NCBI GenBank assembly: GCA_014841835.1
Contig: JACYUQ010000003.1
Span: 620,001-684,000, forward strand
Direction: 5' to 3'
Length of the DNA stretch: 64,000 nt
DNA from: Oxalobacteraceae sp. CFBP 13730
GTDB lineage: Bacteria; Pseudomonadota; Gammaproteobacteria; Burkholderiales; Burkholderiaceae_D
In this document: positions 9,529 to 18,095 of the stretch, piece after piece
Position numbering within the stretch: the stretch's first letter is position 1
How the letters are laid out: each line of letters opens with the position of its first letter
Notes under the pieces: generated by a model
The model's input: the letters and a program-made list of their open reading frames with translations, nothing else
Database searches by the model: none
What the model was told of the DNA's origin: nothing
Translations under genes and position numbers: made by a program

Positions 9529-11712
9529 CTATTGGCTCGAACCAGCATGCGCCGCGCGCAGCAGTGCTTCGATGGCGTCCGGCGCCACCGGCCGGCTGTA
9601 GCAGAAGCCCTGCATCTGGTCGCACCCGTGGGCGAGCAAAAAGGCAAGCTGGTCGGCCGTTTCGACGCCTTCGGCAATCACATTGAGCTTCATCGAATGG
9701 GCCAGGCCGATCACGGCGTCGACAATGGCGGCGTCGTCGGCATCGTCGGTCAGGTCGCTGACGAACGAGCGGTCGATCTTGAGGCTGTGGATCGGAAAGC
9801 GCTTCAGGCTGGCCAGGCTGGAGTAGCCGGTGCCGAAGTCGTCGATCGCCAGTTGCACGCCCATGGCGGTCAGGCGCGCCATCGTTTCCGTGGCCGCCAC
9901 CGGATTCTGCATCAGCACGCTTTCGGTGATTTCCAGCGTCAGCGCGCGCGGGTCGCAGCCGGTTTTTTCGAGCAGCACCGCGACCCGCTGGGCCACGTCC
10001 TGGCCCAGGAACTGGCGCGCCGACAGGTTCACGCTGACGCGCACCGGAGGCAAGCCGCCCTGCTGCCAGGCCACTTGCTGGGCCATCGCGGTTTCCAGCA
10101 CCCACTCGCCGATCGGCACGATCAGGCCGGTTTCTTCGGCCAGCGGGATGAAATCGGCCGGCGACACCATCGGCTTGCCCTGCGGTTGCCAGCGCAGCAG
10201 CGCTTCGACGCCGCCCAGGTGGCCGGTGGCGATATCGACCACGGGCTGGTAGTGCAGCACGAATTCGCGGCGCTGCAGCGCGCGTTGCAGCTCGCTTTCC
10301 ATGCGCAGGTGCAGCGCGGTCTGCGCGCCCATGTCGGCCATGTAGAAGCTGAAACCGTTGCCGCCCTCACCTTTCGAGCCGTACATGGCGCTGTCGGCGC
10401 ACTTGAGCAGCGTGGCGCTGTCGGTGCCGTCGCGCGGGAACATGGCAATGCCGATCGAGCCGGTCGGGAACACTTCCTGTCCGCACAGCAGCAGCGGCTG
10501 GAACAGATTGTCGAGCAGCTTGCGGGCCACGCGCGCGGCGTCGGTCTCGCCGTTCATCTCGGGCAGCACGACGACGAATTCATCGCCACCCTGGCGCGCC
10601 ACGGTGTCGCTCTCGCGCAGCGTGCCAGCCAGGCGGCGCGCGATCTCCACGATCAGCTGGTCGCCAGCATCATGCCCGAGCGTGTCGTTGACGTGCTTGA
10701 ACCGGTCGAGGTCGATGAACATGACGGCCACCTGCGTGCCGGCGCGGTGCGCGTGGGCGATGGCGCGCTCGAGCCGGTCTTGCAGCAGCACGCGGTTCGG
10801 CAGGCCGGTCAGGGCGTCGTGGTTGATCACGCGCAGCAGCGCTTCTTCGGCGCCCTTGCGGCGCGAGATGTCTTCGACGACCGCGATGAAACGCTGGTTG
10901 CCGTAGGCATCGCGCATCGTCGAGACGCTGACATTGACCCAGATCGGCGTGCCGTCGCGCCGCAGCAGACGCCGCTCGCGCTGGTAGTCACTGATCTCGC
11001 CGTCGCGCAGGCGCTTGACCAGTGTCAGTTCGTCGGGCAAATCGTCGACGTGGGTCAGTTGCTGGAAGAAGCGCTGCAGCAGTTCGATTTCGCTGTAGCC
11101 CAGGATCTGCGCCATCTTGCCGTTCACGCGCAGCAGGCGCCCGTCCGGGCCCAGCAGCACGATGCCCACGGCTGCCTGACTGAAGGTCAGGCGGAAGAAT
11201 TCTTCGCTCTCCTGCAGGCGCAGGCGCGCCTTGCGGCGAAAGGTGATGTCCTGGCCGATCAGCAGCAGCATGCAGCCACCGGCCTGCTCGGTGCGGCGGA
11301 TATTGAATTCGAGATGGCGCACGCCGTCCGGGCGGCCGTCGAGCGAGACGAGGATGTGGTCCTGCGGCATGCCGGTAGCCAGTGCATCGCTGACCCGCGC
11401 GGCCAGGCCGACGTCGGGGAGCCAGCGCGCGAGGGGATGGCCAGCACTGGCCGCTTCTTCCGGCGCGTCGATCAGCTCGGCCATCATGCGGTTCATCGAG
11501 CGCACGCAGCGCTCGGCGTCGATGACCAGCAAGCCTGCCGGCATGCCGTCGATCACTTGCTCGAGGTAGTTGCGGTTCTGGCCGAGCAGCGCGTGGGCAT
11601 CACGCAGCGCGTGCGCTTCGCTGGTGTGCCGGGCAAGTTCGGCGGCGGTGGCGTGCAAATCGGCCGCCGACACAAGGGGCGGCGCGGAAGTCTCGTTCGT
11701 CTGGATCATCAT
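9529..11712 (-). CDS. PAS-PAS-GGDEF-EAL cyclic-di-GMP protein
   Basis: Signal protein that could make and/or degrade c-di-GMP. From the ATG at 11712 it has 727 residues: PAS 1 at about 45-150, PAS 2 at about 165-285 (ending VVEDISRRK), GGDEF domain at about 290-450 and EAL domain at about 465-715. The GGDEF motif itself (375-379) is intact and is preceded at the right distance by RESD, the product-inhibition site. The EAL part has EALLRW (503 on), NLSARQF, ITESVLM, DDFGTGYSSL, KIDRSF and EGVET, so both halves look catalytically competent. It is soluble, with no membrane segment, so the PAS domains presumably sense a cytosolic cue. Two adjacent ATG codons at 11707-11712 make the exact start uncertain. 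Confidence 0.93.
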   Translation of the reverse strand: MMIQTNETSAPPLVSAADLHATAAELARHTSEAHALRDAHALLGQNRNYLEQVIDGMPAGLLVIDAERCVRSMNRMMAELIDAPEEAASAGHPLARWLPDVGLAARVSDALATGMPQDHILVSLDGRPDGVRHLEFNIRRTEQAGGCMLLLIGQDITFRRKARLRLQESEEFFRLTFSQAAVGIVLLGPDGRLLRVNGKMAQILGYSEIELLQRFFQQLTHVDDLPDELTLVKRLRDGEISDYQRERRLLRRDGTPIWVNVSVSTMRDAYGNQRFIAVVEDISRRKGAEEALLRVINHDALTGLPNRVLLQDRLERAIAHAHRAGTQVAVMFIDLDRFKHVNDTLGHDAGDQLIVEIARRLAGTLRESDTVARQGGDEFVVVLPEMNGETDAARVARKLLDNLFQPLLLCGQEVFPTGSIGIAMFPRDGTDSATLLKCADSAMYGSKGEGGNGFSFYMADMGAQTALHLRMESELQRALQRREFVLHYQPVVDIATGHLGGVEALLRWQPQGKPMVSPADFIPLAEETGLIVPIGEWVLETAMAQQVAWQQGGLPPVRVSVNLSARQFLGQDVAQRVAVLLEKTGCDPRALTLEITESVLMQNPVAATETMARLTAMGVQLAIDDFGTGYSSLASLKRFPIHSLKIDRSFVSDLTDDADDAAIVDAVIGLAHSMKLNVIAEGVETADQLAFLLAHGCDQMQGFCYSRPVAPDAIEALLRAAHAGSSQ

Positions 11713-11954
11713 GGGAAGCACCTGTGCTATCCAACGTGATCGAATGTTATTTTTTTGTTGGATACGATTGTTGCATGATAGCAAACCGATGCCGTACAGG
11801 CGACCGTTGTCGATCCCCTGTTGTTATTTTGTGTGAGAGTTCTGCCCAACAGCTGACCTGTAGCAAGCTGGCCAACAGCTGCCGCTGCAGCAGCGCAATG
11901 TGGGCAGAGAAAATAAGGTGAGAGTCATCCGGTCGAACCCAACCGGAGTCCACC
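11713..11954. promoter_or_regulatory. Divergent promoter region (GGDEF-EAL gene / T6SS cargo operon)
   Basis: The 242-base gap separates the start of the minus-strand c-di-GMP gene from the plus-strand metalloprotease gene that opens the vgrG operon, so at least two promoters should lie here. The stretch 11740-11830 is AT-rich, but no -35/-10 pair was good enough to assign. Confidence 0.4.
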
Positions 11955-13010
11955 ATGCATTCAGGTTCTTTGCTGTCGCGCGCCGCGGGCGCCCTCGCTG
12001 TGTTGAGCAGTGCCGGCACGGCGCATGCCCAGATCAACGTCACCCTGAACCCGGCGCAGCCGGCGGCTGGTCGCGGCGACAACGTCCTGATGACCGTTAC
12101 GCTGACCAATACTTCGGACACAGTCCAGCATCTGTTGCGCTGGCGCACACTGCAACACGACCTCGAGGCGCCGCTGTTCGAGGTACAGCGCGACGGCCAG
12201 CCCGTACGCTACCTGGGCCGCCGCATCAAGCGCGCGGCGCCCGGGCCAGTCGATTACCTGCAACTGGCCCCGGGTGCGGCGCTCACGCACACGGTCGAGC
12301 TGTCGCGTTTCTACGAGATGCGCGTTGCCGGCAACTACACGATCCGCTATCGCAGTCCCGCCCTGCCGGCGCCGGGCACCACCGCCGGCGCAGTCGTGGG
12401 CGAACTGGCCTCCAACCCCGTCACAATCCGGGTCGAGGGCAGCAGCACGCCGCTCCCGCAGGATGCCGCCGCCGCGGGCCCTGGCTTTGCCAATTGCACC
12501 GGGGCGCAGCAGACGCAGCTGGTGACCGCGATGGCGGCCGGACGCGCGATGGCAGCCGACAGTCAGGCCTACCTGACCTCGGGCGCCTCGTACGGCGCGC
12601 GCTATGCGATGTGGTTCGGGGCACAGGACGCCGCGCGCGGCGCAAAGGTCACGGCCAATGTCACGGCGATCAAGGACGCGTTCGAGAACAAACCGGTCAA
12701 CATCGACTGCGATTGCGACGAGCCATATTTTGCCTACGTGTATCCGGCGCGGCCGTACACGGTCTGGGTGTGCAAGGCGTTCTGGACCGCAGCGCCGACC
12801 GGGACGGATTCGCGCGGCGGCACGCTGATGCACGAGCTGAGTCACTTCGATGTGGTGGCGGGCACCGACGACCATGTGTACGGCCAGACCGGCGCAGCAG
12901 AACTGGCGCGCAGCGCGCCGCAGCGGGCGATCGACAACGCCGACTCGCATGAGTATTTTGGCGAGAACACGCCGGCGCAGGCGAGCCTGTCGCAGGCTGC
13001 GGGGGAGTGA
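11955..13010 (+). CDS. Exported M35 (aspzincin) metalloprotease, first gene of the vgrG operon
   Basis: Zinc endopeptidase of the deuterolysin/peptidyl-Lys type. The signal peptide covers residues 1-25 (AHA-Q). Residues about 26-150 form a beta-rich N-terminal domain with YLGRRIKR (87-94) and DYLQLAP (100-106). The catalytic domain covers about 165-351 and has the zinc site HELSH (293-297) plus GTDDHVYG (303-310), an exact match to the aspzincin GTxDxxYG motif; the third ligand would be Asp306. Cysteines in the DCDCDEPYF region may form disulphides. The stop is six bases before the vgrG start, so the two are co-transcribed, which suggests a T6SS cargo or accessory role rather than a free secreted protease. 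A homologue of the N-terminal domain stands alone at 20207-20722. Confidence 0.88.
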   Translation: MHSGSLLSRAAGALAVLSSAGTAHAQINVTLNPAQPAAGRGDNVLMTVTLTNTSDTVQHLLRWRTLQHDLEAPLFEVQRDGQPVRYLGRRIKRAAPGPVDYLQLAPGAALTHTVELSRFYEMRVAGNYTIRYRSPALPAPGTTAGAVVGELASNPVTIRVEGSSTPLPQDAAAAGPGFANCTGAQQTQLVTAMAAGRAMAADSQAYLTSGASYGARYAMWFGAQDAARGAKVTANVTAIKDAFENKPVNIDCDCDEPYFAYVYPARPYTVWVCKAFWTAAPTGTDSRGGTLMHELSHFDVVAGTDDHVYGQTGAAELARSAPQRAIDNADSHEYFGENTPAQASLSQAAGE

Positions 13011-13016
13011 TCAACC

Positions 13017-15833
13017 ATGACACTGCCTGTCACCTCCCTTGCCGCCGCCCTGGCCAGCTACCGGCTCGATACCCGTCACCGGCCACTGCGCATGGTACTG
13101 GGCCAGCCCGGCGCGGCCGACATCAATGCGCTGCTGCCGCACTACGCCAGCGCCAGCGAATCCGTGTGCGGCGGCCTCGAGCTGCAGATTCTGTGCCTGT
13201 CCGAAAGCGCGACGCTTGAACTCAAGCGTTTCATCGGCCTGCCCTGCGAGCTGCAGATCGTGACCGACCGCGGCCACCTGCGCAGGCTGTGTGGGATCGT
13301 CACGGCAGCTGCATCGGGCCACAGCGACGGCGGGATCGCGAGCTACAAGCTGACCGTGCGCGATGCGCTGTCGGTATTGGACGCGGCGCGCACGACGCGC
13401 GTTTTCCGCGATAAGAATGAGCTCGAGATCATCGAACTGGTCCTCAAGGAATGGCAAAGAAACAATCCCGTGATCGCATCGACCTTCGACTTCGAGATCG
13501 CCAGCGGCCTGCTCAACCGCAAGCTTCCGAAGCGCGCGCTCACGATGCAGTTGAACGAATCGGATGCCGGCTTCGTGCGCCGCCTGATGCAGCGCCGCGG
13601 CATCGCCTGGTTTGTTCGCCCGGGCAGAATCGACCGGCAGAATCAGGCCGGCGGCGATGCCGCGGGCGTGGGCCACACGCTGGTGCTGTTCGATGATGAC
13701 CAGGCACTGGCGTGCAATGCGGCCGGCACCATCCGCTTTCACCGCGACGGCGCGACCGAGGAACGCGACGCGATCACGCTCTGGAGCGCCGAGCGCACGC
13801 TGGTGCCCGGCCATACTTCGTTGCACAGCTGGGATTACCTGAACCCTGCCAACGGGGGCGCCACGACAAGTTCGCCGCTGCGCGTCAACCAGGGCAAGAC
13901 AGGGAACGCGCTGGCCGCCAGCCTGGAACATTATCAGGTGACGGCGCCGCATCTTGGCGACAACCGCCCTGACCTGCTGGCGATCAGCGATGCGCTGGTG
14001 GCGTACCACGAATTCGTCGCCAAGTGCTTCCACGGCGAAGGTGCGGTGCGCGACCTGGCCGTTGGCGAGTGGTTCGGTCTGACGGGCCATCCCGAGATCG
14101 ACAAGCACCAGCCCGAACAGCGCGAATTCGTCGTGACTGCGCAGCGCATCGATGCTACCAACAACCTGCCGGCGGACATCAACGCCCAGGTCGAACGGCT
14201 GTTTGCGCGCAGCGGCTGGGACACCGCCCGGCTTGACGACACTGCCCAGGCGCTGCGCTACCGGTGCCGCTTTACCTGCGTGCGGCGCGGCATACGGATC
14301 GTGCCGCCGCCACCAGTGATCCCGCAGCCGCAGTTGCAAAGCGCGATCGTCGTCGGGCCAAAGGACGAGGCCGTGTGGTGCGACCACCTGGGCCGCGTCA
14401 GGATTCGTTTTCCGGCAACCCGCGCGCAGGATCACGCACATGCCGATGGCGCCGGCGCGTCGGGTTCGGATCGCGACTCGGCCTGGGTGCGCGTGGCATC
14501 CGGCTGGGCGGGTAACGGCGCCGGTAACCAGTGCGGCGCGCGCCTGCTGCCGCCCGTGGGCGCCGAGGTGCTGGTGGCGTTCGCCGGTGGCGATCCCGAC
14601 AAGCCGGTCATCATCGCCCAGGTCTATAACGGCGCCGCCCCGCCGCCCCGCTTCCGGCGCGAAGACGGCCTGCCCGCCAACCGCTATCAGTCAGGCCTGC
14701 GCAGCCGTGAAATCCGCGGCCAGCGCGGCAACCAGCTGCGGCTCGACGATACGTCCGGGCAGATCAGCGCTCAGCTGGCGAGCGACCATGCAGCCAGCGA
14801 ACTCAATCTGGGCTACCTGACCGAACCGCGCCAGGAAGGCAGCGCCAGGCCGCGCGGCGAAGGGGCCGAACTACGCACCGAAGACGCCATTGCACTGCAC
14901 GCAGCACGCGGCATCCTGCTCAGCGCCTGGAAGCTGCTGGGCGGCGCCGGCGACAAGGGTGCGCAGCTGGCCCGCGACGATTATCTGGGCCTGCTGCGTG
15001 ACTGCGGCGACCTGTGCGCGTCGTTGGGCAACTACGCTGCAGAGCACAACGGGTTGGCCATCGACACAGCCGAGCAGGAGGCGCTGCTGGCGCGCTTCAC
15101 GGCGTGGGAAGACGGCAGCAATACCAAGCCGGATGCGGCGCAGCCAGGCGAACCGGTGATCGCCGTGACGTCGCCGGCAGGGATCGGCTTTGCCAGCTCG
15201 AAAGCCGTGGTCAGCTACGCGGGCACCAACGTCGACACGGCCGCGCAGCAGCACATGCAACTGACCGCGGGCCAGCGGTTCTCGGTCAATGCCGGCAAAG
15301 GGCTGTCGCTGTTTGCGCGTGGCGGCGGGCTGCATGCGATCGCCCATAACGGCAAGCTCCTGATGCAAAGCCAGCACGACGACACGGCCATCGAATCGGC
15401 GCAGAACATGCAGCTCACGGCGACGGAGGGCACGGTGACGGTCACGGGCAAGGTCATCCTGCTGGTGGCTGCTGACGGTTCGTTCCTCAAGCTGGGCGAC
15501 GGCCCGCCTGTACTGGGCAGCAAGGCACCTTTGCGCTTTCATGCGCCGGATTACACGCTCGACGGGCCTGAATCGATGACGGCGCAGTTCCCGACGTTTG
15601 GCGCCGGCGGTGCGGACCAGAAACTGGAACTGCGCTATCCACGCGGCGTGGCGGACGACGATGGCGCCGAGCCGCTGGGCGCCTTGGTGAAAGACATGAA
15701 GATGCACGTGGCGCTCAGCGATGGCACGAGCCTGGAGGGTGTCAGCGATGCGCAGGGCAAATCGGAATTGCTGGCGCGTGATGCGATGCATATGGCCGAG
15801 ATCGTGCTGTCGCGTGGTGGCAAAGACCAATAG
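13017..15833 (+). CDS. vgrG: Type VI secretion spike protein VgrG with C-terminal extension
   Basis: Trimeric tip of the T6SS needle. In 938 residues: gp27-like base (about 1-430), the gp5 OB-fold (from about 442, AIVVGPKDEAVWCDHLGRVR and later GAEVLVAFAGGDPDKPVI), and a DUF2345-type beta-helix region (about 640-850) with repetitive TAAQQHMQLTAGQRFSVNAG-like strands. The final 70 residues (from about 869) include ALSDGTSLEGVSDAQGK, which looks like the transthyretin-like domain that some VgrGs use to carry Tle lipases; this reading is inferred from pattern only. The start at 13017 has a GGGGGAG site overlapping the end of the protease gene. The tle3-like gene follows after 9 bases. No enzymatic domain is fused here, unlike some evolved VgrGs. 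Confidence 0.95.
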   Translation: MTLPVTSLAAALASYRLDTRHRPLRMVLGQPGAADINALLPHYASASESVCGGLELQILCLSESATLELKRFIGLPCELQIVTDRGHLRRLCGIVTAAASGHSDGGIASYKLTVRDALSVLDAARTTRVFRDKNELEIIELVLKEWQRNNPVIASTFDFEIASGLLNRKLPKRALTMQLNESDAGFVRRLMQRRGIAWFVRPGRIDRQNQAGGDAAGVGHTLVLFDDDQALACNAAGTIRFHRDGATEERDAITLWSAERTLVPGHTSLHSWDYLNPANGGATTSSPLRVNQGKTGNALAASLEHYQVTAPHLGDNRPDLLAISDALVAYHEFVAKCFHGEGAVRDLAVGEWFGLTGHPEIDKHQPEQREFVVTAQRIDATNNLPADINAQVERLFARSGWDTARLDDTAQALRYRCRFTCVRRGIRIVPPPPVIPQPQLQSAIVVGPKDEAVWCDHLGRVRIRFPATRAQDHAHADGAGASGSDRDSAWVRVASGWAGNGAGNQCGARLLPPVGAEVLVAFAGGDPDKPVIIAQVYNGAAPPPRFRREDGLPANRYQSGLRSREIRGQRGNQLRLDDTSGQISAQLASDHAASELNLGYLTEPRQEGSARPRGEGAELRTEDAIALHAARGILLSAWKLLGGAGDKGAQLARDDYLGLLRDCGDLCASLGNYAAEHNGLAIDTAEQEALLARFTAWEDGSNTKPDAAQPGEPVIAVTSPAGIGFASSKAVVSYAGTNVDTAAQQHMQLTAGQRFSVNAGKGLSLFARGGGLHAIAHNGKLLMQSQHDDTAIESAQNMQLTATEGTVTVTGKVILLVAADGSFLKLGDGPPVLGSKAPLRFHAPDYTLDGPESMTAQFPTFGAGGADQKLELRYPRGVADDDGAEPLGALVKDMKMHVALSDGTSLEGVSDAQGKSELLARDAMHMAEIVLSRGGKDQ

Positions 15834-15842
15834 GAGAGCGAG

Positions 15843-18095
15843 ATGGCCAACAAATATCCGAAAAGTGAATACGTCATCAAACGCGACAACGCGCTGCTGC
15901 AACCCTGTCGCATCAGCGACAAGGTTGTCGATGTACCGCGCGAGCAACCCTGCAACATCATCGTCGTGCATGGCGTAAACGATGTTGGCACCAGCTATGG
16001 CGCAGTCGAGGAAGGGCTGTGCGCGGGACTGCAGGATCGCCTGCTGCGCAAGTTCAAGCCTGGGACCTACCGGATGCCGGGCGCGAAGGACAAGGAAAAG
16101 GTGCTGGACGATCCTGATGCGGTTTTTTTCAAACGTGACCAGAAGGAGGATGCAGATAGTCCGGTGATTCCATTTTATTGGGGTTTTCGTGAGGTCGGCA
16201 ATCTGACGAAGACAGTGAACGGCCAGAAGACGGACCGCAACGGCAATCGCCTTGACAAGGACCTGTCCAAGGGAGGCGGCCCTTTTGGCAATGCCACCAG
16301 CACCCTGCCCGATATGTGGAACAAGGGGGTATTTGCGCCGTTCGACCCGGCCGGCGACCCACTCCGACCTGTCAAGAACGGACCGGGCCGAATGTACATG
16401 GTGCTTGCGGCGCGACGCCTGGCGGCGCTGGTGGCAATGATTCGCCAGTATGAGCCCAATGACACTGTCAACATCGTCGCGCACAGCCAGGGTTGTTTGA
16501 TCAGTTTGCTGGCACAGGCTTTCCTGATGGAGATGGGTGAGCGTACGGCAGATACATTGATTCTGACGCATCCGCCATATAGCCTGGATGAAGGGATGGG
16601 CGTGGCAATGCGGACCGCCACGTTTGTTACAGGTGATGGTGACAAGGCTATGGAGGGGTTTTATAACCTGATCGCCAGCAGACAGAACGTCCATGCGCGC
16701 CTGCAGACGCTGGTCAATATTGTCGCCGGTGTTGCGAAGTCAAAGGCAACCTTACCCGTGTTCGGAAAGATCAGCGAGACCGACTCCTGCGGGATGGTGC
16801 ATGGGCGCTGGAAGGCGGATGCTGATCGCGACAACCGGGGCAAAGTCTACTTATACTTCAGCCCGGAAGACATGACGGTCGCTCTCGACAATATGCGCGG
16901 GATTGGCTGGCAAGGGGTACCCGATGCCGTTGCGTACTTAGTCGCCCCGCCCCCTTCGAACAAGATAGACGTGCTCAGCGATGAAGCGAAGTTCGGGCCG
17001 CCGCCATCCATGCTGAAGGTTGAACGCATGGCGCTCAAGGAAATGGGGCCCTCGTTCCATCAACGCGTTTTTACCGGAAAGCTGAGAGCTGCGGCCGGGT
17101 CGGCGAAACCTGCGCCAGTGCTGATCGGCCGACCACCACATGACTTTGTGTTGCGACTGCCGGGAGAGGATGACCATGCCCATGTGGCATCCAGCGGACG
17201 TATGCTGCGTCAATCGTTACCGCAGGCAGGACAGTTCAGCCTCGACTATCCCGTGTATCGTTTTGGCATCCGGACTATCAATGGAGAAGCGCTCAAAACA
17301 CCCTGCGAAGCCGATATTTGGGGCAACCAAGTCAGTCCGGAAAAAATCCCAACGCATTCCATGCTCGCGCACCTCAAGCGTGAAAAACGCGGGCCCTGTG
17401 AGGAAGTCGATCCGATTGATGCCGCCATCGCCGTCACGAGCGATAAAGGCCTACTTGTCAAGACGGTAGGGCTATCGCCGTCCGTTGTCGCATCGATCGA
17501 GCCCGGAGGGGCTGACGACGTCTCGGAACAAGACCGTCAACGGCTGGAAGTTGCATACAACAAAACCCAGGCCCCTGGCAGTACCAACCCGGATGACATG
17601 TCGCGCATCTTGTGGGCCACGCGCTACAAACATGTCATTTCCGCGCAGGTACAGGAAAGTCCGAACGCTGCAAGGCTGCGCTGGCAGAAGGAAGTCAGTC
17701 CAAAATCGTTTCACAGCGCGATTTTTGGAAGCAGCAAAAATCATCGGCGAGTCACTGCGTACGACTTATCGATCGGAAGTGGCAAAGCGGTGAGTGATCC
17801 AGCCTTCTATACCTATTTGTGCGCGGTGGCGGATTGGCGGCTGAAGAAGGCAATAAATATCGAAAAAGCACGTAAAGGTATTTTGACTTGGAGCGAATTC
17901 CTCTATTCATTCAGTGCTTTCTACGCAAGGGAACCCGATTGGAGAAGGCAGCTAATAGTAGGCAATGCCGACTATTACAGCAGCGGTGTGCTCCCACACG
18001 GACTGCCTCTGCTTTCGGGTGGACTTTGGGACATCGTTATCTCAGAAACAATCTCAGGCAAGCGCGTACTGTCCGCCTCGAAGGGGAAATCATGA
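15843..18095 (+). CDS. Tle3-family T6SS phospholipase effector
   Basis: Predicted alpha/beta-hydrolase toxin, 750 residues. The N terminus has the strand and turn NIIVVHGVNDVGTSYG (about 38-53). The nucleophile elbow is VAHSQG, with Ser215 as the likely catalytic serine. The rest resembles the DUF3274/Tle3 C-terminal region. It has no signal peptide, as expected for cargo loaded on VgrG. AGGAGAG lies 5 bases before the ATG. The order vgrG-tle3-DUF2875 parallels the Pseudomonas aeruginosa H2-T6SS set, where the DUF2875 protein Tla3 escorts Tle3 to VgrG2b. From about 16,130 on, GC drops well below that of vgrG, suggesting that the body of this toxin was exchanged. No recognisable Tli3 immunity gene lies beside it. 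Confidence 0.85.
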   Translation: MANKYPKSEYVIKRDNALLQPCRISDKVVDVPREQPCNIIVVHGVNDVGTSYGAVEEGLCAGLQDRLLRKFKPGTYRMPGAKDKEKVLDDPDAVFFKRDQKEDADSPVIPFYWGFREVGNLTKTVNGQKTDRNGNRLDKDLSKGGGPFGNATSTLPDMWNKGVFAPFDPAGDPLRPVKNGPGRMYMVLAARRLAALVAMIRQYEPNDTVNIVAHSQGCLISLLAQAFLMEMGERTADTLILTHPPYSLDEGMGVAMRTATFVTGDGDKAMEGFYNLIASRQNVHARLQTLVNIVAGVAKSKATLPVFGKISETDSCGMVHGRWKADADRDNRGKVYLYFSPEDMTVALDNMRGIGWQGVPDAVAYLVAPPPSNKIDVLSDEAKFGPPPSMLKVERMALKEMGPSFHQRVFTGKLRAAAGSAKPAPVLIGRPPHDFVLRLPGEDDHAHVASSGRMLRQSLPQAGQFSLDYPVYRFGIRTINGEALKTPCEADIWGNQVSPEKIPTHSMLAHLKREKRGPCEEVDPIDAAIAVTSDKGLLVKTVGLSPSVVASIEPGGADDVSEQDRQRLEVAYNKTQAPGSTNPDDMSRILWATRYKHVISAQVQESPNAARLRWQKEVSPKSFHSAIFGSSKNHRRVTAYDLSIGSGKAVSDPAFYTYLCAVADWRLKKAINIEKARKGILTWSEFLYSFSAFYAREPDWRRQLIVGNADYYSSGVLPHGLPLLSGGLWDIVISETISGKRVLSASKGKS

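Noticed and set aside
9514..11739. Long plus-strand open frame across the GGDEF-EAL gene
   Set aside because: All PAS, GGDEF and EAL motifs are on the minus strand; the plus frame has none.
13017..15833. Evolved VgrG with a fused toxin domain
   Set aside because: The region after the beta-helix is only about 70 residues and has no catalytic motif; it fits a carrier domain better.
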